Below, one piece after another: positions 6,740 to 15,920 of a stretch of 49,721 nt of DNA. Positions within the stretch are counted from its first letter, which is position 1, and each line of letters begins with the position of its first letter. The position numbers and the translations under genes were made by a program. The DNA comes from Candidatus Lutacidiplasma silvani. Lineage in GTDB: Archaea > Thermoplasmatota > Thermoplasmata > Lutacidiplasmatales > UBA184. Location of the stretch: positions 1-49,721 of the forward strand of contig JAKIVZ010000018.1 of NCBI GenBank assembly GCA_022750295.1, in the 5' to 3' direction. A model generated the notes under the pieces. It saw only the letters and a program-made list of their open reading frames with translations, was not told where the DNA came from and ran no database searches.

Positions 6740-7567
6740 ATGTTCGGGCTCCCAAGTTGGGTTCTCCCGTACCTCGGCGTCCTCGTCATCCTGGGCGTCA
6801 CGTGGGTCGTGGCCACGCTCGCCGGGCTCCTCCTCGGCAGCCTCATGCGGCACTCGGCGCCCCAGGTGGCGGCGGCGGCCCGCCGGATCGGGCCGCTGAT
6901 CGTCTGGACCGTCGGCCTCCTCCTCGCCGTCCAGGAGGCGGGGCTGAGCATCGAGATCCTGGCGGTCGTGGTCATCCTGTTCGGGATCGCGGCGATCCTC
7001 GCCCTCCGGCAGCCCCTCGAGAACCTCGGGGCGAAGTACTTCTCGGACGTCTACACGCCGTTCCGGGTCGGGGACTCGATCACCGTGGCCGCCTACTCCG
7101 GGAAGGTGATCGAGATCAACGCGATGAGCACGGTCCTTCTCGCCGAGGACGACCGGCTGATCGCGCTGCCGAACTCGCTCCTGATGCGGGAGGCCGTCAT
7201 CAACTCGTCTCCGAAGGCGTGGAAGAAGCTCACCGTACCGATCTCGGTGCCCGCGAGCGCCGACCTGGCCCGGTTGGAGAATGAGATCCTGAAGAGCCTC
7301 GGCAAGCTCCGGGTTCGACTCGACAAGCGGTTCCCCCCGACCGTGGTCGTCAAGTCGCGGACCGACCAGTCGATCGACCTCATCCTCACGTTGATGATCC
7401 GGACGCCGGAGGAGCGCGAATCGATCTTGGCCGAGGTGAATCGACGGGTCCACGGCGCGCTCCAGGCGAGCCGGGCCCGGTCGAACGCACCCCCGGGCCC
7501 GCCCCCGGGGGCCACCGCCCCGGCTTCCCCTCCCAGCTCGACGCCGGGGGCCGGGCCGCCCGGGTAG
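6740..7567 (+). CDS. Small-conductance mechanosensitive channel (MscS family)
   Basis: The 275-residue product has three predicted membrane segments near residues 7-34, 49-68 and 72-92. The third continues into ALRQPLENLGAKYFSD and YTPFRVGDSI, the pore-to-beta-domain signature of MscS channels. A cytoplasmic mixed alpha/beta region follows, and the last 35 residues are Pro/Ala/Gly-rich and probably disordered. MscS proteins open under membrane tension to release solutes during hypo-osmotic shock. The ATG starts one base after the TAG of the glycosyltransferase, which indicates a shared transcript. Start and family are well supported. Confidence 0.9.
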   Translation: MFGLPSWVLPYLGVLVILGVTWVVATLAGLLLGSLMRHSAPQVAAAARRIGPLIVWTVGLLLAVQEAGLSIEILAVVVILFGIAAILALRQPLENLGAKYFSDVYTPFRVGDSITVAAYSGKVIEINAMSTVLLAEDDRLIALPNSLLMREAVINSSPKAWKKLTVPISVPASADLARLENEILKSLGKLRVRLDKRFPPTVVVKSRTDQSIDLILTLMIRTPEERESILAEVNRRVHGALQASRARSNAPPGPPPGATAPASPPSSTPGAGPPG

Positions 7568-7614
7568 GCTCCGGCGCCTGTTCGACGAGCGCCCCTTGGG
7601 GGGACCCCCTCGCA

Positions 7615-10600
7615 CTAGGTGCGACGGACCCGTCTACGATTGAGGAGGCGCTCCACGGCGACGAGCGCAACGACGACGGCCGCGAGACCCCCCAGCACCC
7701 AGAGGCTTGGCGTGGCGGGGAACGGATTCCCCTGGGTCAGGGTCGTGAGCCCGGGCGTCTGGTCTGAGACACTCGTGCCCGACACGGTGGTGCCGTCCCC
7801 GAAGAACGCCGTGACGGAGAAGCAGTACTCAGTCGCGGGGAGGAGACCGGTCACGGTCGTGGGGCTCCCGTGGACGACCGGAGAGAACGCGGGGGTCGCG
7901 CAACTCGACCCGACGAACACCACGAAATAGCTCGCGTTCTCGCCGCCCTCCGCCGCGGGGGATGGCTCGTACGTCCATCCCAGCGTCGCCGAGGACGGGG
8001 CGATCGCGACGAGGGTCAGATTCGTGATCGTGCCGTGCGGAACGCCGTTCGAGTCGGCCAGGGTCGTGGCCGAGACGCACTCGGAGAGGCTCCCCTCGCC
8101 CGACCCGTTCCAGACGGCGACCGCCCAGACGTACGTCGAGAACGGGGCGAGACCGCCCACTCGCCACGAGTTGACGACGCCCCCCAAGCTCGTGACGGTC
8201 GTCCATTGGTCGCACTGCGCGCCCCGGTAGAGCGAGACGTTCTGGAACCCCGAATCGGCGGTCTCCGCCGGCAGGACCCACATCAGGGTGACGGCCGTCG
8301 AATTGACCGCGGCGATCGTCAGGTTCGTCGCCTCGGAGGGGACGAGCGGGACCGTGTGGAGCGGGATGGGAAGGGTGCGTGTCCCTTCGCCGGAGTCGTT
8401 CCAGGCCCCCACGGTGGTGCAGTACACCGTGTTGGGGTGGAGGCCCGCGAGGAAATACTGCGTCACGGCGCCCGCGGAGATCTCGCTCGACCAGTTCCCG
8501 CACGAGAGGCCGAGATAGATCGTGACGTTCACGACGCCGCCCGGAGGGTTCACCCAGAGGAGGAGGGCACTCGTGGTCGTCTCGGGCAGGACCCGGAGAC
8601 CCGTCGGGGCCTGCGGGAACCCGCTGGTCGTCGCGACCGCGGGCGTCGAGAGGGACGTTTCGCCGCTCGAATTCCAGGCGGCCACCGCGAAGCAGTAGTG
8701 GGTCAGCGGGGAGAGGTTCGCGACGAGGAACCGGGTCGTGACGCCGATCGAATCGACCGAGGTCCACGGCCCGCAGGTCGAACCGACGTAGACCGTGTCG
8801 TTCAGGAGGGTCTCGTACGGGTTCGTCCAGACGAGGGTGACGTTCGTGGCGTTGACCGCGGCCGTGCGGAGGTCCGTGGGAAGGGCGGGGTTCGGGGCGA
8901 GGGTCCCGTGGATCGAGGCGCCCGCGTCCTCGGAGTGCAGGTTCAGGGCGGAGACGCGGAAGTAGTACGTGTGGCCCGGGAGGAGCCCCGTCTCGTTCAT
9001 CGACGAGTTCTGAGCGAACACGCTCTCCGAGTGCGAGAGGTTCGTCGCGTTCGTCCCCCAGAGGACCGTGAAGTTCACGATCGGCGACTCCGACTCGTTC
9101 CAGGAGACGTTGATCCAGTCGGCCCCCTTGGCGAGCGAGAGGACGGGCTCGGGCGGCGCCGACGTCTCCGCCTGGCCGTTCGTCGTGGGGGTCGGGAACT
9201 CCGACTGGCCGGTTCGCCAGACGTAGTAGAGGGTGCCGGGGACGGTCCCCGGCGACGAGCCTGCCACGGGGCAGGTGGTGTTCTTGTTGAAATTGCTCGC
9301 GCAGTCGTAGCTGTAGTAGGTGACCAGCCGCGAGGTGTTGAAGAACTGGCCGTCGAGGGAATAGGAGTGGGCGTACGCCTGGGTCGGGTAGTACGTCGCG
9401 TTGTCGAGGTGGTCGACCGAGACGTTCGAGCTGTAGAACGCGATCTGGCCCGGCACCGGGTCGACGACGAACGAATCGTTTCCCCCGTACGGCCACCACG
9501 CGGTCTGGAACGCGGGCCCGCTGCTGACGACGGTGAACCGGTGCTCGTCGGAACTGATCTGCGGGATGAGGACCGGGTTCGGGTATTTCGAGTCGTTCGC
9601 CGGGGACTGGTAGAAGTAGACCTCGTCGTCGAGGGTCCCGTTGCTCGACCAGTTGTAGGCGAACGTCTGGATCCCGCCGTGGTAGTCGACGCCCGTCCAC
9701 AGCAGGTGGGACGTCACGTTGAGGTAGAGGCCGTTGACACCATTCGCGTCGAACGCCCCCGTGTACCACTGTCCCGAGAACGTTTGGACGAACGACCCAT
9801 CGAGCGTCAGCCGCCACTGCTCGAGGTGGTCGCCCCGGGACCCCTCGGCCTGGAAGTTGATGAACGAGTTGAGGTAGGGAACCCAGTACACGTTGTTCGC
9901 CTCGAAGTAGGTGAGGCGGCCGCCGACCCACTCCGTGTCGTTCCACACGTTCCACATGTGGAGCCCCCCGGTATCGGTGATCAGGACGGCCGTGCTCGCG
10001 TTGCCGTCGACGCCGACCATGTTCACCTGGGCGTTCGAGACGGTGTACGTCACGTTGAACGTCTCGAACGTGTGCTCGAACGACTGGTCCGTCGTGAGAT
10101 TCACTGCGAAGAACGTCACGAGCGCCGACGAAGAGCACCGGCCGAGGCAACCGGCGCCGTAGGCGTACTGGCCATCCTGGGTGAGGAAGAATTCGTTCTG
10201 CCACCCGGCGTAGCTCATCAGGTTCGTGTAGAGCATCAGCCAGCTGTGGAGGAACGTGACCGTCCGGTTCGCGAACGAGTAGAACACGAGGTCGTCGGAC
10301 GCGTTGATGTAGTACACGCCGTCCTGGACCCACGAAAGGACCGGTTGCTGGATGTACGTCGCCGAGGTGTTCCCGTTCCCGTTGTCGAGGTACGTGGAGA
10401 GGTTGTTCCACCCGGGCAGGTCGAACGTCGCGTTGTCGTACGAGATCCTCGGGTAGGCGAACAGGTTGACGGACACCTGGCCGAAGGTCGCGAAGTCCGT
10501 CGGCGAGAGCGCCGCCGGGCTCGCGGGCCAGCCGCCCCCCCACGGGCCGGTCGGGGCGCTGTTCACGTAGAATTCGCCGGTCCGTCCGATCGAGACCGAG

Positions 10601-11268
10601 TACGCGCCCGAGGCGTTCGTCAGCGTCGAGGCGAGAACCGTGGTCCGGTCGATGTCGAGGATGGTCACGGTATCGTTCGCAATGGGCGTGGGAGGGCCCC
10701 CGGCGTACGGGATCCCGAACAGTTGGCCGAGGAACGTGCTGTTTCCGGTCAACGGCAACGGGACTCCCGGTTCCGGAGCATAGGGGAGTCGTCCGGTGGT
10801 CGACGCGTCCTCCCGGTCGAGAAGGCTTCGGTCGGCGGGGGCGCCGACCCCCGAGTGGGGGGGCACCCCGCTCCGGGGCAGCGGAGCGAACCCGGCCCGC
10901 CCGGACTCCACCGCGGGGGCCCAAATCGTGGGGAGGAGCACGGCCACGAGCACGATGGCGCCGACCGCCACCCATCCCGCACCACCCGGTCGCCTCCATC
11001 GGTGCGAGCCAACACGGCGAGGGGAATCCGGCGGAGGATGCTCTGGGGGCACGAGCGGCCTACGGTCCGGCGGACGCGGGAGGGAAGATGAGCTGTCGGG
11101 ACCACGTCCCGCCGTCGCACCCGGAACGGACCTCTCCCGAAATCGACCGTTTCGCCCCTGCCGGGGCTTGACCCGGGTAGGAGCGGATACCCTTCGGACG
11201 CTGGGCCCGCTCACCCCGAGAGCGCCAGCCCTGCGGTCGGCGGCCAGGGCCGAGGGTCGACGTCGCAT
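7615..11268 (-). CDS. Giant membrane-anchored FnIII-repeat surface glycoprotein
   Basis: About 1,217 residues. The N-terminus is a basic, Pro/Arg-rich stretch of roughly 90 residues, followed by a hydrophobic anchor (GWVAVGAIVLVAVLLP). A large extracellular region of about 500 residues follows, beginning with a carboxypeptidase-like beta segment (TILDIDRTTV) and rich in Trp/Tyr/Asn. Then come five consecutive fibronectin type III-like repeats with the W-x-x-P and Y-x-(F/V)-x-V patterns (for example YYFRVSALN, YCFAVAAWN, YVWAVAVWN). NxS/T sequons are very frequent. The C-terminus is a membrane helix with an RRR tail (LNRRRVRRT). ATG 11268 is preferred over longer starts because a TATA box lies 28 bases upstream. 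It is convergent with the MscS gene. Probably an envelope or adhesion protein. Confidence 0.85.
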   Translation of the reverse strand: MRRRPSALAADRRAGALGVSGPSVRRVSAPTRVKPRQGRNGRFRERSVPGATAGRGPDSSSSLPRPPDRRPLVPPEHPPPDSPRRVGSHRWRRPGGAGWVAVGAIVLVAVLLPTIWAPAVESGRAGFAPLPRSGVPPHSGVGAPADRSLLDREDASTTGRLPYAPEPGVPLPLTGNSTFLGQLFGIPYAGGPPTPIANDTVTILDIDRTTVLASTLTNASGAYSVSIGRTGEFYVNSAPTGPWGGGWPASPAALSPTDFATFGQVSVNLFAYPRISYDNATFDLPGWNNLSTYLDNGNGNTSATYIQQPVLSWVQDGVYYINASDDLVFYSFANRTVTFLHSWLMLYTNLMSYAGWQNEFFLTQDGQYAYGAGCLGRCSSSALVTFFAVNLTTDQSFEHTFETFNVTYTVSNAQVNMVGVDGNASTAVLITDTGGLHMWNVWNDTEWVGGRLTYFEANNVYWVPYLNSFINFQAEGSRGDHLEQWRLTLDGSFVQTFSGQWYTGAFDANGVNGLYLNVTSHLLWTGVDYHGGIQTFAYNWSSNGTLDDEVYFYQSPANDSKYPNPVLIPQISSDEHRFTVVSSGPAFQTAWWPYGGNDSFVVDPVPGQIAFYSSNVSVDHLDNATYYPTQAYAHSYSLDGQFFNTSRLVTYYSYDCASNFNKNTTCPVAGSSPGTVPGTLYYVWRTGQSEFPTPTTNGQAETSAPPEPVLSLAKGADWINVSWNESESPIVNFTVLWGTNATNLSHSESVFAQNSSMNETGLLPGHTYYFRVSALNLHSEDAGASIHGTLAPNPALPTDLRTAAVNATNVTLVWTNPYETLLNDTVYVGSTCGPWTSVDSIGVTTRFLVANLSPLTHYCFAVAAWNSSGETSLSTPAVATTSGFPQAPTGLRVLPETTTSALLLWVNPPGGVVNVTIYLGLSCGNWSSEISAGAVTQYFLAGLHPNTVYCTTVGAWNDSGEGTRTLPIPLHTVPLVPSEATNLTIAAVNSTAVTLMWVLPAETADSGFQNVSLYRGAQCDQWTTVTSLGGVVNSWRVGGLAPFSTYVWAVAVWNGSGEGSLSECVSATTLADSNGVPHGTITNLTLVAIAPSSATLGWTYEPSPAAEGGENASYFVVFVGSSCATPAFSPVVHGSPTTVTGLLPATEYCFSVTAFFGDGTTVSGTSVSDQTPGLTTLTQGNPFPATPSLWVLGGLAAVVVALVAVERLLNRRRVRRT

Positions 11269-11290
11269 TCGACCCGCCGAGCGATGGGGC

Positions 11291-11300
11291 GAGTATAATC
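11291..11300 (-). promoter_or_regulatory. TATA box fixing the start of the FnIII surface protein
   Basis: GATTATACTC on the minus strand centres 28 bases before ATG 11268. This fits a leaderless start and argues against the upstream in-frame ATG at 11418. Confidence 0.65.
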
Positions 11301-11659
11301 CTCGGGCGCAGATATTCCGCCCGCGGATCCCCACGCCGACGGAACTCGGGGGCGTAGAATCGGGCGGGGGTGCTCCGGTCCCCCCGCGACGCGAGGACGT
11401 CGGTGCCCCTCCTTCCAAGGGAACCGCATCCGGGGTGATCCGACCGTGGGAGGACTTCGCCAGCGGGATCGTCGATGCCGGCGCCGTCCCCGGGTTAGGA
11501 TGGCTCGGGAACGACCGGGGGCGGTTCGCCTGGAGAGCGACGTTCGGAACCCAAGGGTAGGGGCGTGACGCGGATCGGCGGACCGCATCGAAGGGTATCC
11601 TGGGATGGCCCGGAGATGTTCAAGAGGGGTGCAGGTCCCCCGGGGACCGGAGACATTCG
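11301..11659 (+). other. Gene-free spacer upstream of the FnIII gene
   Basis: Apart from the TATA box at its left edge, this stretch holds several G/C-rich inverted segments but no ORF with protein-like composition on either strand, no tRNA-like T-arm and no repeats that I can see. Confidence 0.5.
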
Positions 11660-11758
11660 ATGCCGGCGGTCTCAGACAACGTCGGAACCCCCCGGGGACA
11701 AGGAGACTGCCTCCCCGCCGCGATTCCCTGGGAGACCACGTTTGGCCCTTCCCAGAGC

Positions 11759-12004
11759 ATGAGACTGCCCCTCGAGACGGTGGTCGGCGCGTTGTTCGCC
11801 GCGTGGGGCGTCGCGCTCATGTTCGTGCTCCTGGCGGGGCTCGTTTGCGGGCTCTTCATCGTCCCCTTCGTGCCGTACCTCCGGATTTGGTGGGGCGCCG
11901 CGATCGGGCTTTCGGCCTCGGGTTCCTGGCTGGCGTTCGAACTTTCCAACGGGGAAGGATTCGACGTGGGGGAGGAACACGGCCCCGACGACGGCTCGGA
12001 TTGA
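11759..12004 (+). CDS. Small membrane protein with two TM segments
   Basis: From ATG 11759 the product is 81 residues: a hydrophobic helix at about 6-30 (VVGALFAAWGVALMFVLLAG), a second at about 30-50 (FIVPFVPYLRIWWGAAIGL), and an acidic tail ending GEEHGPDDGSD. The frame extends up to ATG 11660, but the additional 33 residues look unlike a protein. No clear TATA box is seen at either start. No family is recognised. It sits alone between the divergent FnIII gene and the DUF1801 gene. Confidence 0.6.
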   Translation: MRLPLETVVGALFAAWGVALMFVLLAGLVCGLFIVPFVPYLRIWWGAAIGLSASGSWLAFELSNGEGFDVGEEHGPDDGSD

Positions 12005-12228
12005 CTCGGGCTCGGGCGGCCCCCGGACCGCTTGGCGCGGGCCATCGGCACGCTTCCAGACGCAATCGGCCGACCCACCCGATGGGTCCACTCCGGGGAC
12101 GGCGTGTGCGTGCCTTGCGCCAGCGAATCGCCCGCGCCCAGATCCGGATTCCCGCCGAATGAACGGACTCTGCGGCGACGAGACGAGAATCCGAAAGCTT
12201 TCCAAGTCTGTCCGACCGTGGAACGTCG

Positions 12229-12840
12229 ATGCCCGCAGCGAAGAGCGTGGACCAATACATCCGAGAGGCCCCGGTCGAGTCGCGAGCCGCGCTGGAAAAG
12301 GTCCGAAGGGCCATCCGGGAGGCGGCGCCCGGTGCCGAGGAGACGGTCAGCTACGGGATGCCATTTTACGGGTACCCGGGAGAGGTGGGAATCGAGGGAA
12401 GACTCTGTTATTTCGGGCTCAAACGGTCCACCCTCGGTCTTTTCCTACGGCCCAAGGACCTTGACCCCCACGCCGAGCAAATTGCTCCGTACCGGAGCGC
12501 GAAGTCCGCCCTCCATTTCCCGCTGGACCGGCCGATTCCGATCTCCCTGATCCAGCGGCTCGTTCGGGACGCCGACCGAAGGCATCGGGCCGGGAAGTCG
12601 CACTCGCCTCGGGAGGGGCCGCCGCGACGCCGCCCGAGCGGGGGTCCTCGCCCCCCGTACTTCGCAGAGGCACGGACCGGCGGATTCCCGGGAACCGGGA
12701 CGAACCGACCCCTCCGATCCGAGGGCTCGATCGAGTCCGAACGGCCGCGGGACCGGGCGACGGGCAGGATGGCCATCTCCCAACCGCAAACGCTTAACCG
12801 TTGTGGGATTCCAACACATCGATGGCCTCGAAGGTCGTGA
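12229..12840 (+). CDS. DUF1801 / YdhG-like protein with unusual tail
   Basis: The first 120 residues match the DUF1801/YdhG fold (frataxin-like): VDQYIREAPVESRAALEKV, then ETVSYGMPFYGY, GLKRSTLGLFLRP and SALHFPLDRPIP. The frame continues for about 80 basic, Pro-rich residues lacking family similarity, crosses the promoter of the next gene and ends 18 bases inside it. That tail may be an artefact of a lost stop codon. An AAAGCTTT island at 12194-12201 lies about 31 bases before the start. A second DUF1801 member is at 31594-32037. The family has been proposed as iron chaperones in bacteria; the role in this organism is unknown. Confidence 0.75.
   Translation: MPAAKSVDQYIREAPVESRAALEKVRRAIREAAPGAEETVSYGMPFYGYPGEVGIEGRLCYFGLKRSTLGLFLRPKDLDPHAEQIAPYRSAKSALHFPLDRPIPISLIQRLVRDADRRHRAGKSHSPREGPPRRRPSGGPRPPYFAEARTGGFPGTGTNRPLRSEGSIESERPRDRATGRMAISQPQTLNRCGIPTHRWPRRS
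12793..12798 (+). promoter_or_regulatory. TATA-like box of the wtpABC-like operon
   Basis: CTTAAC, within CGCTTAACCG, is centred about 27 bases before ATG 12822, the spacing of a leaderless transcript. It lies inside the tail of the DUF1801 ORF. Confidence 0.6.
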
Positions 12841-13913
12841 TCGTGGTCGTCGTCATTCTCGTCGCACTTGGCGGGATCGGCCTCGGATTCGTGGTCGGAT
12901 ACGAGTACAAGACATCCCCCGCGTCGAGCCCGTCCACGACGACGAATTCGACGTTGAGTGTACTTGGGGCGGGGACCCTCGACACCCTCTTCCCGCAGCT
13001 CGCGAACCAGCTCGTCAACGAGACCCCCAACATCACCGCCCCGGCGGCGGCCCAGACGTACGAGGGCTCGCTCGACGTCACCACCGCGATCACCACCACC
13101 GGCGCCCTCGCCGATGTCGCGGCCGTGGCCGATTTCCGGCTCATTCCCCAGCTCCTCGAACCCACGTACGCCCACTACGAGGTCGTGTTCGGGTCGACCC
13201 CTGAGGTCCTCGCCTACAACCCGTCGATCGCCGCGTTCAACGGCATCAACGAGACGAACTGGGCCGAGAAGCTGGTCACCGACGTGACGACCTCCGGCAA
13301 CGCCAAGATGGCGGTGTGGAACGCCTCGACCGACCCGAACGGCTACAACGAGATCTTCAGCCTCGAGCTCCAGGGGATGCTCTACAATGGGAGCACGACC
13401 CAGTTCTACAACTCCCTCTACAGCGGGGGCTCGGGAACTCCCGCGGTCCCCAACCCGTCGACCACAGTCATCGAACACGAGTCGCAGGCGGCGACGTTGC
13501 TGAACACGGGCGTCGTCTCGGCCATGATCACGTACCGGTCGTACGCGGTCGTGAACCACCTGACGTTCGTCTCGTTCAACCCGATCGTGGGGCTTCAGGC
13601 GAACAACACAACCGCCCTCTCCGATTACGCGAAGCTATCCACCACCATTGTATCGTCGAGCGGTAGCCTTGCCTCGGTCGAAGCGGCGCCCATCCTGTTC
13701 TCGGTCACCGTCCCCGCGAACGCGCCGAACCCCGCCCTCGGCGCGGCGTTCCTCCACCTCCTCCTGTCTCCCCAGGGGAGCGCCATCCTCTCCGCGGGCG
13801 GCGCGTTCACGCCGATCTTCCCTGGGTGGTCGAATGACCCGGGCGCCGTACCCTCGGTGCTCGCCCCGGACGTGACGACTCTTCCGGCATGGGCGAGTCC
13901 GTACCTGTCGTAG
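12822..13913 (+). CDS. wtpA: Tungstate/molybdate ABC transporter substrate-binding protein
   Basis: The 363-residue protein starts with an uncleaved-looking membrane anchor (VVIVVVVILVALGGIGLGFVVG), then a Ser/Thr-rich linker and the binding domain. The domain begins VLGAGTLDTLFPQLANQL, the equivalent of the AGSL oxyanion-binding motif in WtpA/ModA proteins, and continues with TTGALADVAAVADFRLIP and YNPSIAAFNGINETNW. No lipobox Cys is present, so anchoring is by the N-terminal helix, as in many archaea. It is the first gene of a three-gene importer operon and overlaps the permease gene by 25 bases. Choice between tungstate and molybdate, and less likely sulfate, cannot be made from the sequence. 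Confidence 0.85.
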   Translation: MASKVVIVVVVILVALGGIGLGFVVGYEYKTSPASSPSTTTNSTLSVLGAGTLDTLFPQLANQLVNETPNITAPAAAQTYEGSLDVTTAITTTGALADVAAVADFRLIPQLLEPTYAHYEVVFGSTPEVLAYNPSIAAFNGINETNWAEKLVTDVTTSGNAKMAVWNASTDPNGYNEIFSLELQGMLYNGSTTQFYNSLYSGGSGTPAVPNPSTTVIEHESQAATLLNTGVVSAMITYRSYAVVNHLTFVSFNPIVGLQANNTTALSDYAKLSTTIVSSSGSLASVEAAPILFSVTVPANAPNPALGAAFLHLLLSPQGSAILSAGGAFTPIFPGWSNDPGAVPSVLAPDVTTLPAWASPYLS

Positions 13914-14791
13914 GAACCAGTGGCGCGGGCGCCCCGCCCCCGCGTCGGCATTGGCGGACCGGCCCGCTCTGGCTCGCCCTGCAGGTTGTCCTCTCGGGCT
14001 CGCTGCTGCTGCTCTTCGTCGTCCCGATCGTGGCCCTCTTCGCCTACGCCCCGTTCCACGACGTCGTCTCGTCGTGGAACAGCGAGGACGTCCGCGCGGC
14101 GCTCTGGCTGACGTTCTTCTCCTCGGGGATCGCGGTCCTGGCCGCGGTCGTCTTCGGGATCCCGATGGGGTACCTCCTCGCCCGCCGGAAATTCCCGGGT
14201 CGTGCGATCGTCGAATCCCTCGTGGCGCTCCCCGTCGTCGTCCCGCACCTCCTCGTCGGGCTCGGGCTCTTCTTCCTCGTGATCCCGGGAACTCCGCTCT
14301 ACCGATTCACCCAGTCGATCGGGTTCCCGGTGTACGACACCATCTGGGGCGTCGTCCTCGTGATGGTGTTCGTGAGCGCCCCGTATACGGTCCTCGCGAG
14401 CGAACTCTCCTTCCGGGCGGTCGATGGCCGCGTCTTGGAAGCGGCCCGGTCGCTCGGCGCCGGGGCCGCGACGGCGTTCCTCACCGTCACCCTGCCTCTT
14501 GCCCTCCGGGGCATTGTCGCCGGCCTCCTCCTCTCCTGGGCCCGGGCGGTCAGCGAGATCGGGGGCCTCCTCGTTCTCGCGTACGCCGTCTATCCGGGAG
14601 GGCCGTACGATGGGCCGGTCACGTCGACGATCTCTGTGTACGTCTACAACCTGTTCCAGAATGGCAACCTTCACGACGCGGCGGCGGTCAGCTCGCTCTT
14701 CCTGCTCATCGCCTTCGCCCTCTTCCTCCTCGTCCGAATCGGCGAACGATCGGGGTGGGTTCCCTGGCGCCGGGGGGAGCTTGGCCCATGA
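13889..14791 (+). CDS. wtpB: Tungstate/molybdate ABC transporter permease
   Basis: A 300-residue integral membrane protein with about six hydrophobic segments. It carries the BPD_transp_1 coupling helix motif in the form EAARSLGAGAATAFLTVTLP near residue 190, where the EAA loop docks onto the ATPase. The sequence PMGYLLARRKFPGRAIVESL is typical of ModB/WtpB. It starts within the last 25 bases of wtpA and its TGA overlaps the ATG of the ATPase gene (ATGA), so translation of the three genes is probably coupled. The N-terminal 25 residues are Gly/Pro/Arg-rich and cytoplasmic. Confidence 0.9.
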   Translation: MGESVPVVGTSGAGAPPPRRHWRTGPLWLALQVVLSGSLLLLFVVPIVALFAYAPFHDVVSSWNSEDVRAALWLTFFSSGIAVLAAVVFGIPMGYLLARRKFPGRAIVESLVALPVVVPHLLVGLGLFFLVIPGTPLYRFTQSIGFPVYDTIWGVVLVMVFVSAPYTVLASELSFRAVDGRVLEAARSLGAGAATAFLTVTLPLALRGIVAGLLLSWARAVSEIGGLLVLAYAVYPGGPYDGPVTSTISVYVYNLFQNGNLHDAAAVSSLFLLIAFALFLLVRIGERSGWVPWRRGELGP

Positions 14792-15831
14792 GCCACCAGT
14801 GGGTCGTCGAGGGGGTCGAGACCGACCTCGACCGGTTCCACCTCGGGCCCGTCGATTTGACCGTCGCGCCCGGAAACGCCGTCGCGATCCTCGGGGCCTC
14901 GGGTGCCGGGAAGACGACCCTCTTGCGCACCCTCGCCGGGTTCCTCCCGGTCCGGAAGGGTCGGATCCTCCGTGACGGGGTCGACATCACCACCTGGCTT
15001 CCGGAGGAGCGGTCGCTCGGGTACGTTCCGCAGGGTCTCGGGCTGTTCCCCCACCGGACCGCGGCTGGCAACATCCGGTATCCGCTGGAGATCCGGGACC
15101 GGCCGGATGCCGATGGGCGGACCCGGGAGCTCCTTGAGCAATTCCACCTGGGCTCGCTCGCAAACCGCTACCCCTCCCGGCTGAGCGGGGGGGAGCAGCA
15201 GCGGGTGGCCCTCGCCCGGGCGCTCGCCGCCGACCCGCGGCTCATCGTCTGGGACGAACCGTGGCAGGGGCTCGACGTCCTGGCCCGCTACGAACTCGGG
15301 CTCGTCCTGCACGAACTGCGGGAGTCGGAGCGGGTGCCGATGGTGATCGTCACGCACGACCCGGCGCTCGCCTTCTCGGTCGCCGATTCGTTCGTCGTGC
15401 TCCGGCGGGGCGAGGTCCGAGAACAGTGCGACGCCGCCACCTTGCTCCGAGCCCCGGCCGACCCGTTCGCCGCCCGGTTCGTGGGCTTCGAGAACGTCTA
15501 CGACCGCGCCGTCCTGCAGCCGGGCGCCGCCGGATCGCTTCGCGCATGGCTCGGCGCGCGGGCCGGGTCGGAGGGCGTGGCATTCGCCAGCCCCAGCTAT
15601 CCGACCAGCTTGGAGACCGCACCCGGTTGGGTCGGAAAGGTCCGGAGCGTCCGACCGAGTCCGTCGGGGGTCACGGTCGAGGTTGTGGCGGACGAGTTGA
15701 TGGTCACGCTTCGCGCACCCCCCCCGAGGGCCGGGCCCCTCCCGGGACTCGGGGCCTCCCTCCGGTTCTCCATCGAGCCGGGAAGCCTTCAACCCCTGGG
15801 GAAAGCCGCGGCGCCTCCTTCCGGGTCCTGA
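14788..15831 (+). CDS. wtpC: Tungstate/molybdate ABC transporter ATP-binding protein
   Basis: A 347-residue ATPase. Walker A is GASGAGKTT (about residue 37), the signature is LSGGEQQRVALARAL, Walker B is RLIVWDEPWQGLD, and the H-loop is VIVTHDPALAF. The usual Leu before the catalytic Asp is replaced by Trp (VWDEP). A C-terminal regulatory domain of about 110 residues contains ENVYDRAVL and a TOBE-like beta region (GVTVEVVADELMVTL), which in ModC/WtpC homologs can sense oxyanion. It is the last gene of the operon. Energises import of molybdate or tungstate for cofactor synthesis. Confidence 0.9.
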   Translation: MSHQWVVEGVETDLDRFHLGPVDLTVAPGNAVAILGASGAGKTTLLRTLAGFLPVRKGRILRDGVDITTWLPEERSLGYVPQGLGLFPHRTAAGNIRYPLEIRDRPDADGRTRELLEQFHLGSLANRYPSRLSGGEQQRVALARALAADPRLIVWDEPWQGLDVLARYELGLVLHELRESERVPMVIVTHDPALAFSVADSFVVLRRGEVREQCDAATLLRAPADPFAARFVGFENVYDRAVLQPGAAGSLRAWLGARAGSEGVAFASPSYPTSLETAPGWVGKVRSVRPSPSGVTVEVVADELMVTLRAPPPRAGPLPGLGASLRFSIEPGSLQPLGKAAAPPSGS

Positions 15832-15920
15832 CCGGCTCGGGCGCGTGCCGACGGCCAAGGAGGCTTCATGAACCCGAAGCTCGTAGCGCGGCTGCCTCCC
15901 GAGGGTGGCGAAGGAAACCT

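Noticed and set aside
7829-11091. Very long ORFs in other frames across the FnIII gene on both strands.
   Set aside because: Composition is Arg/Pro/Gly-dominated, without hydrophobic cores or motifs; they mirror the G/C-rich third positions of the real gene.
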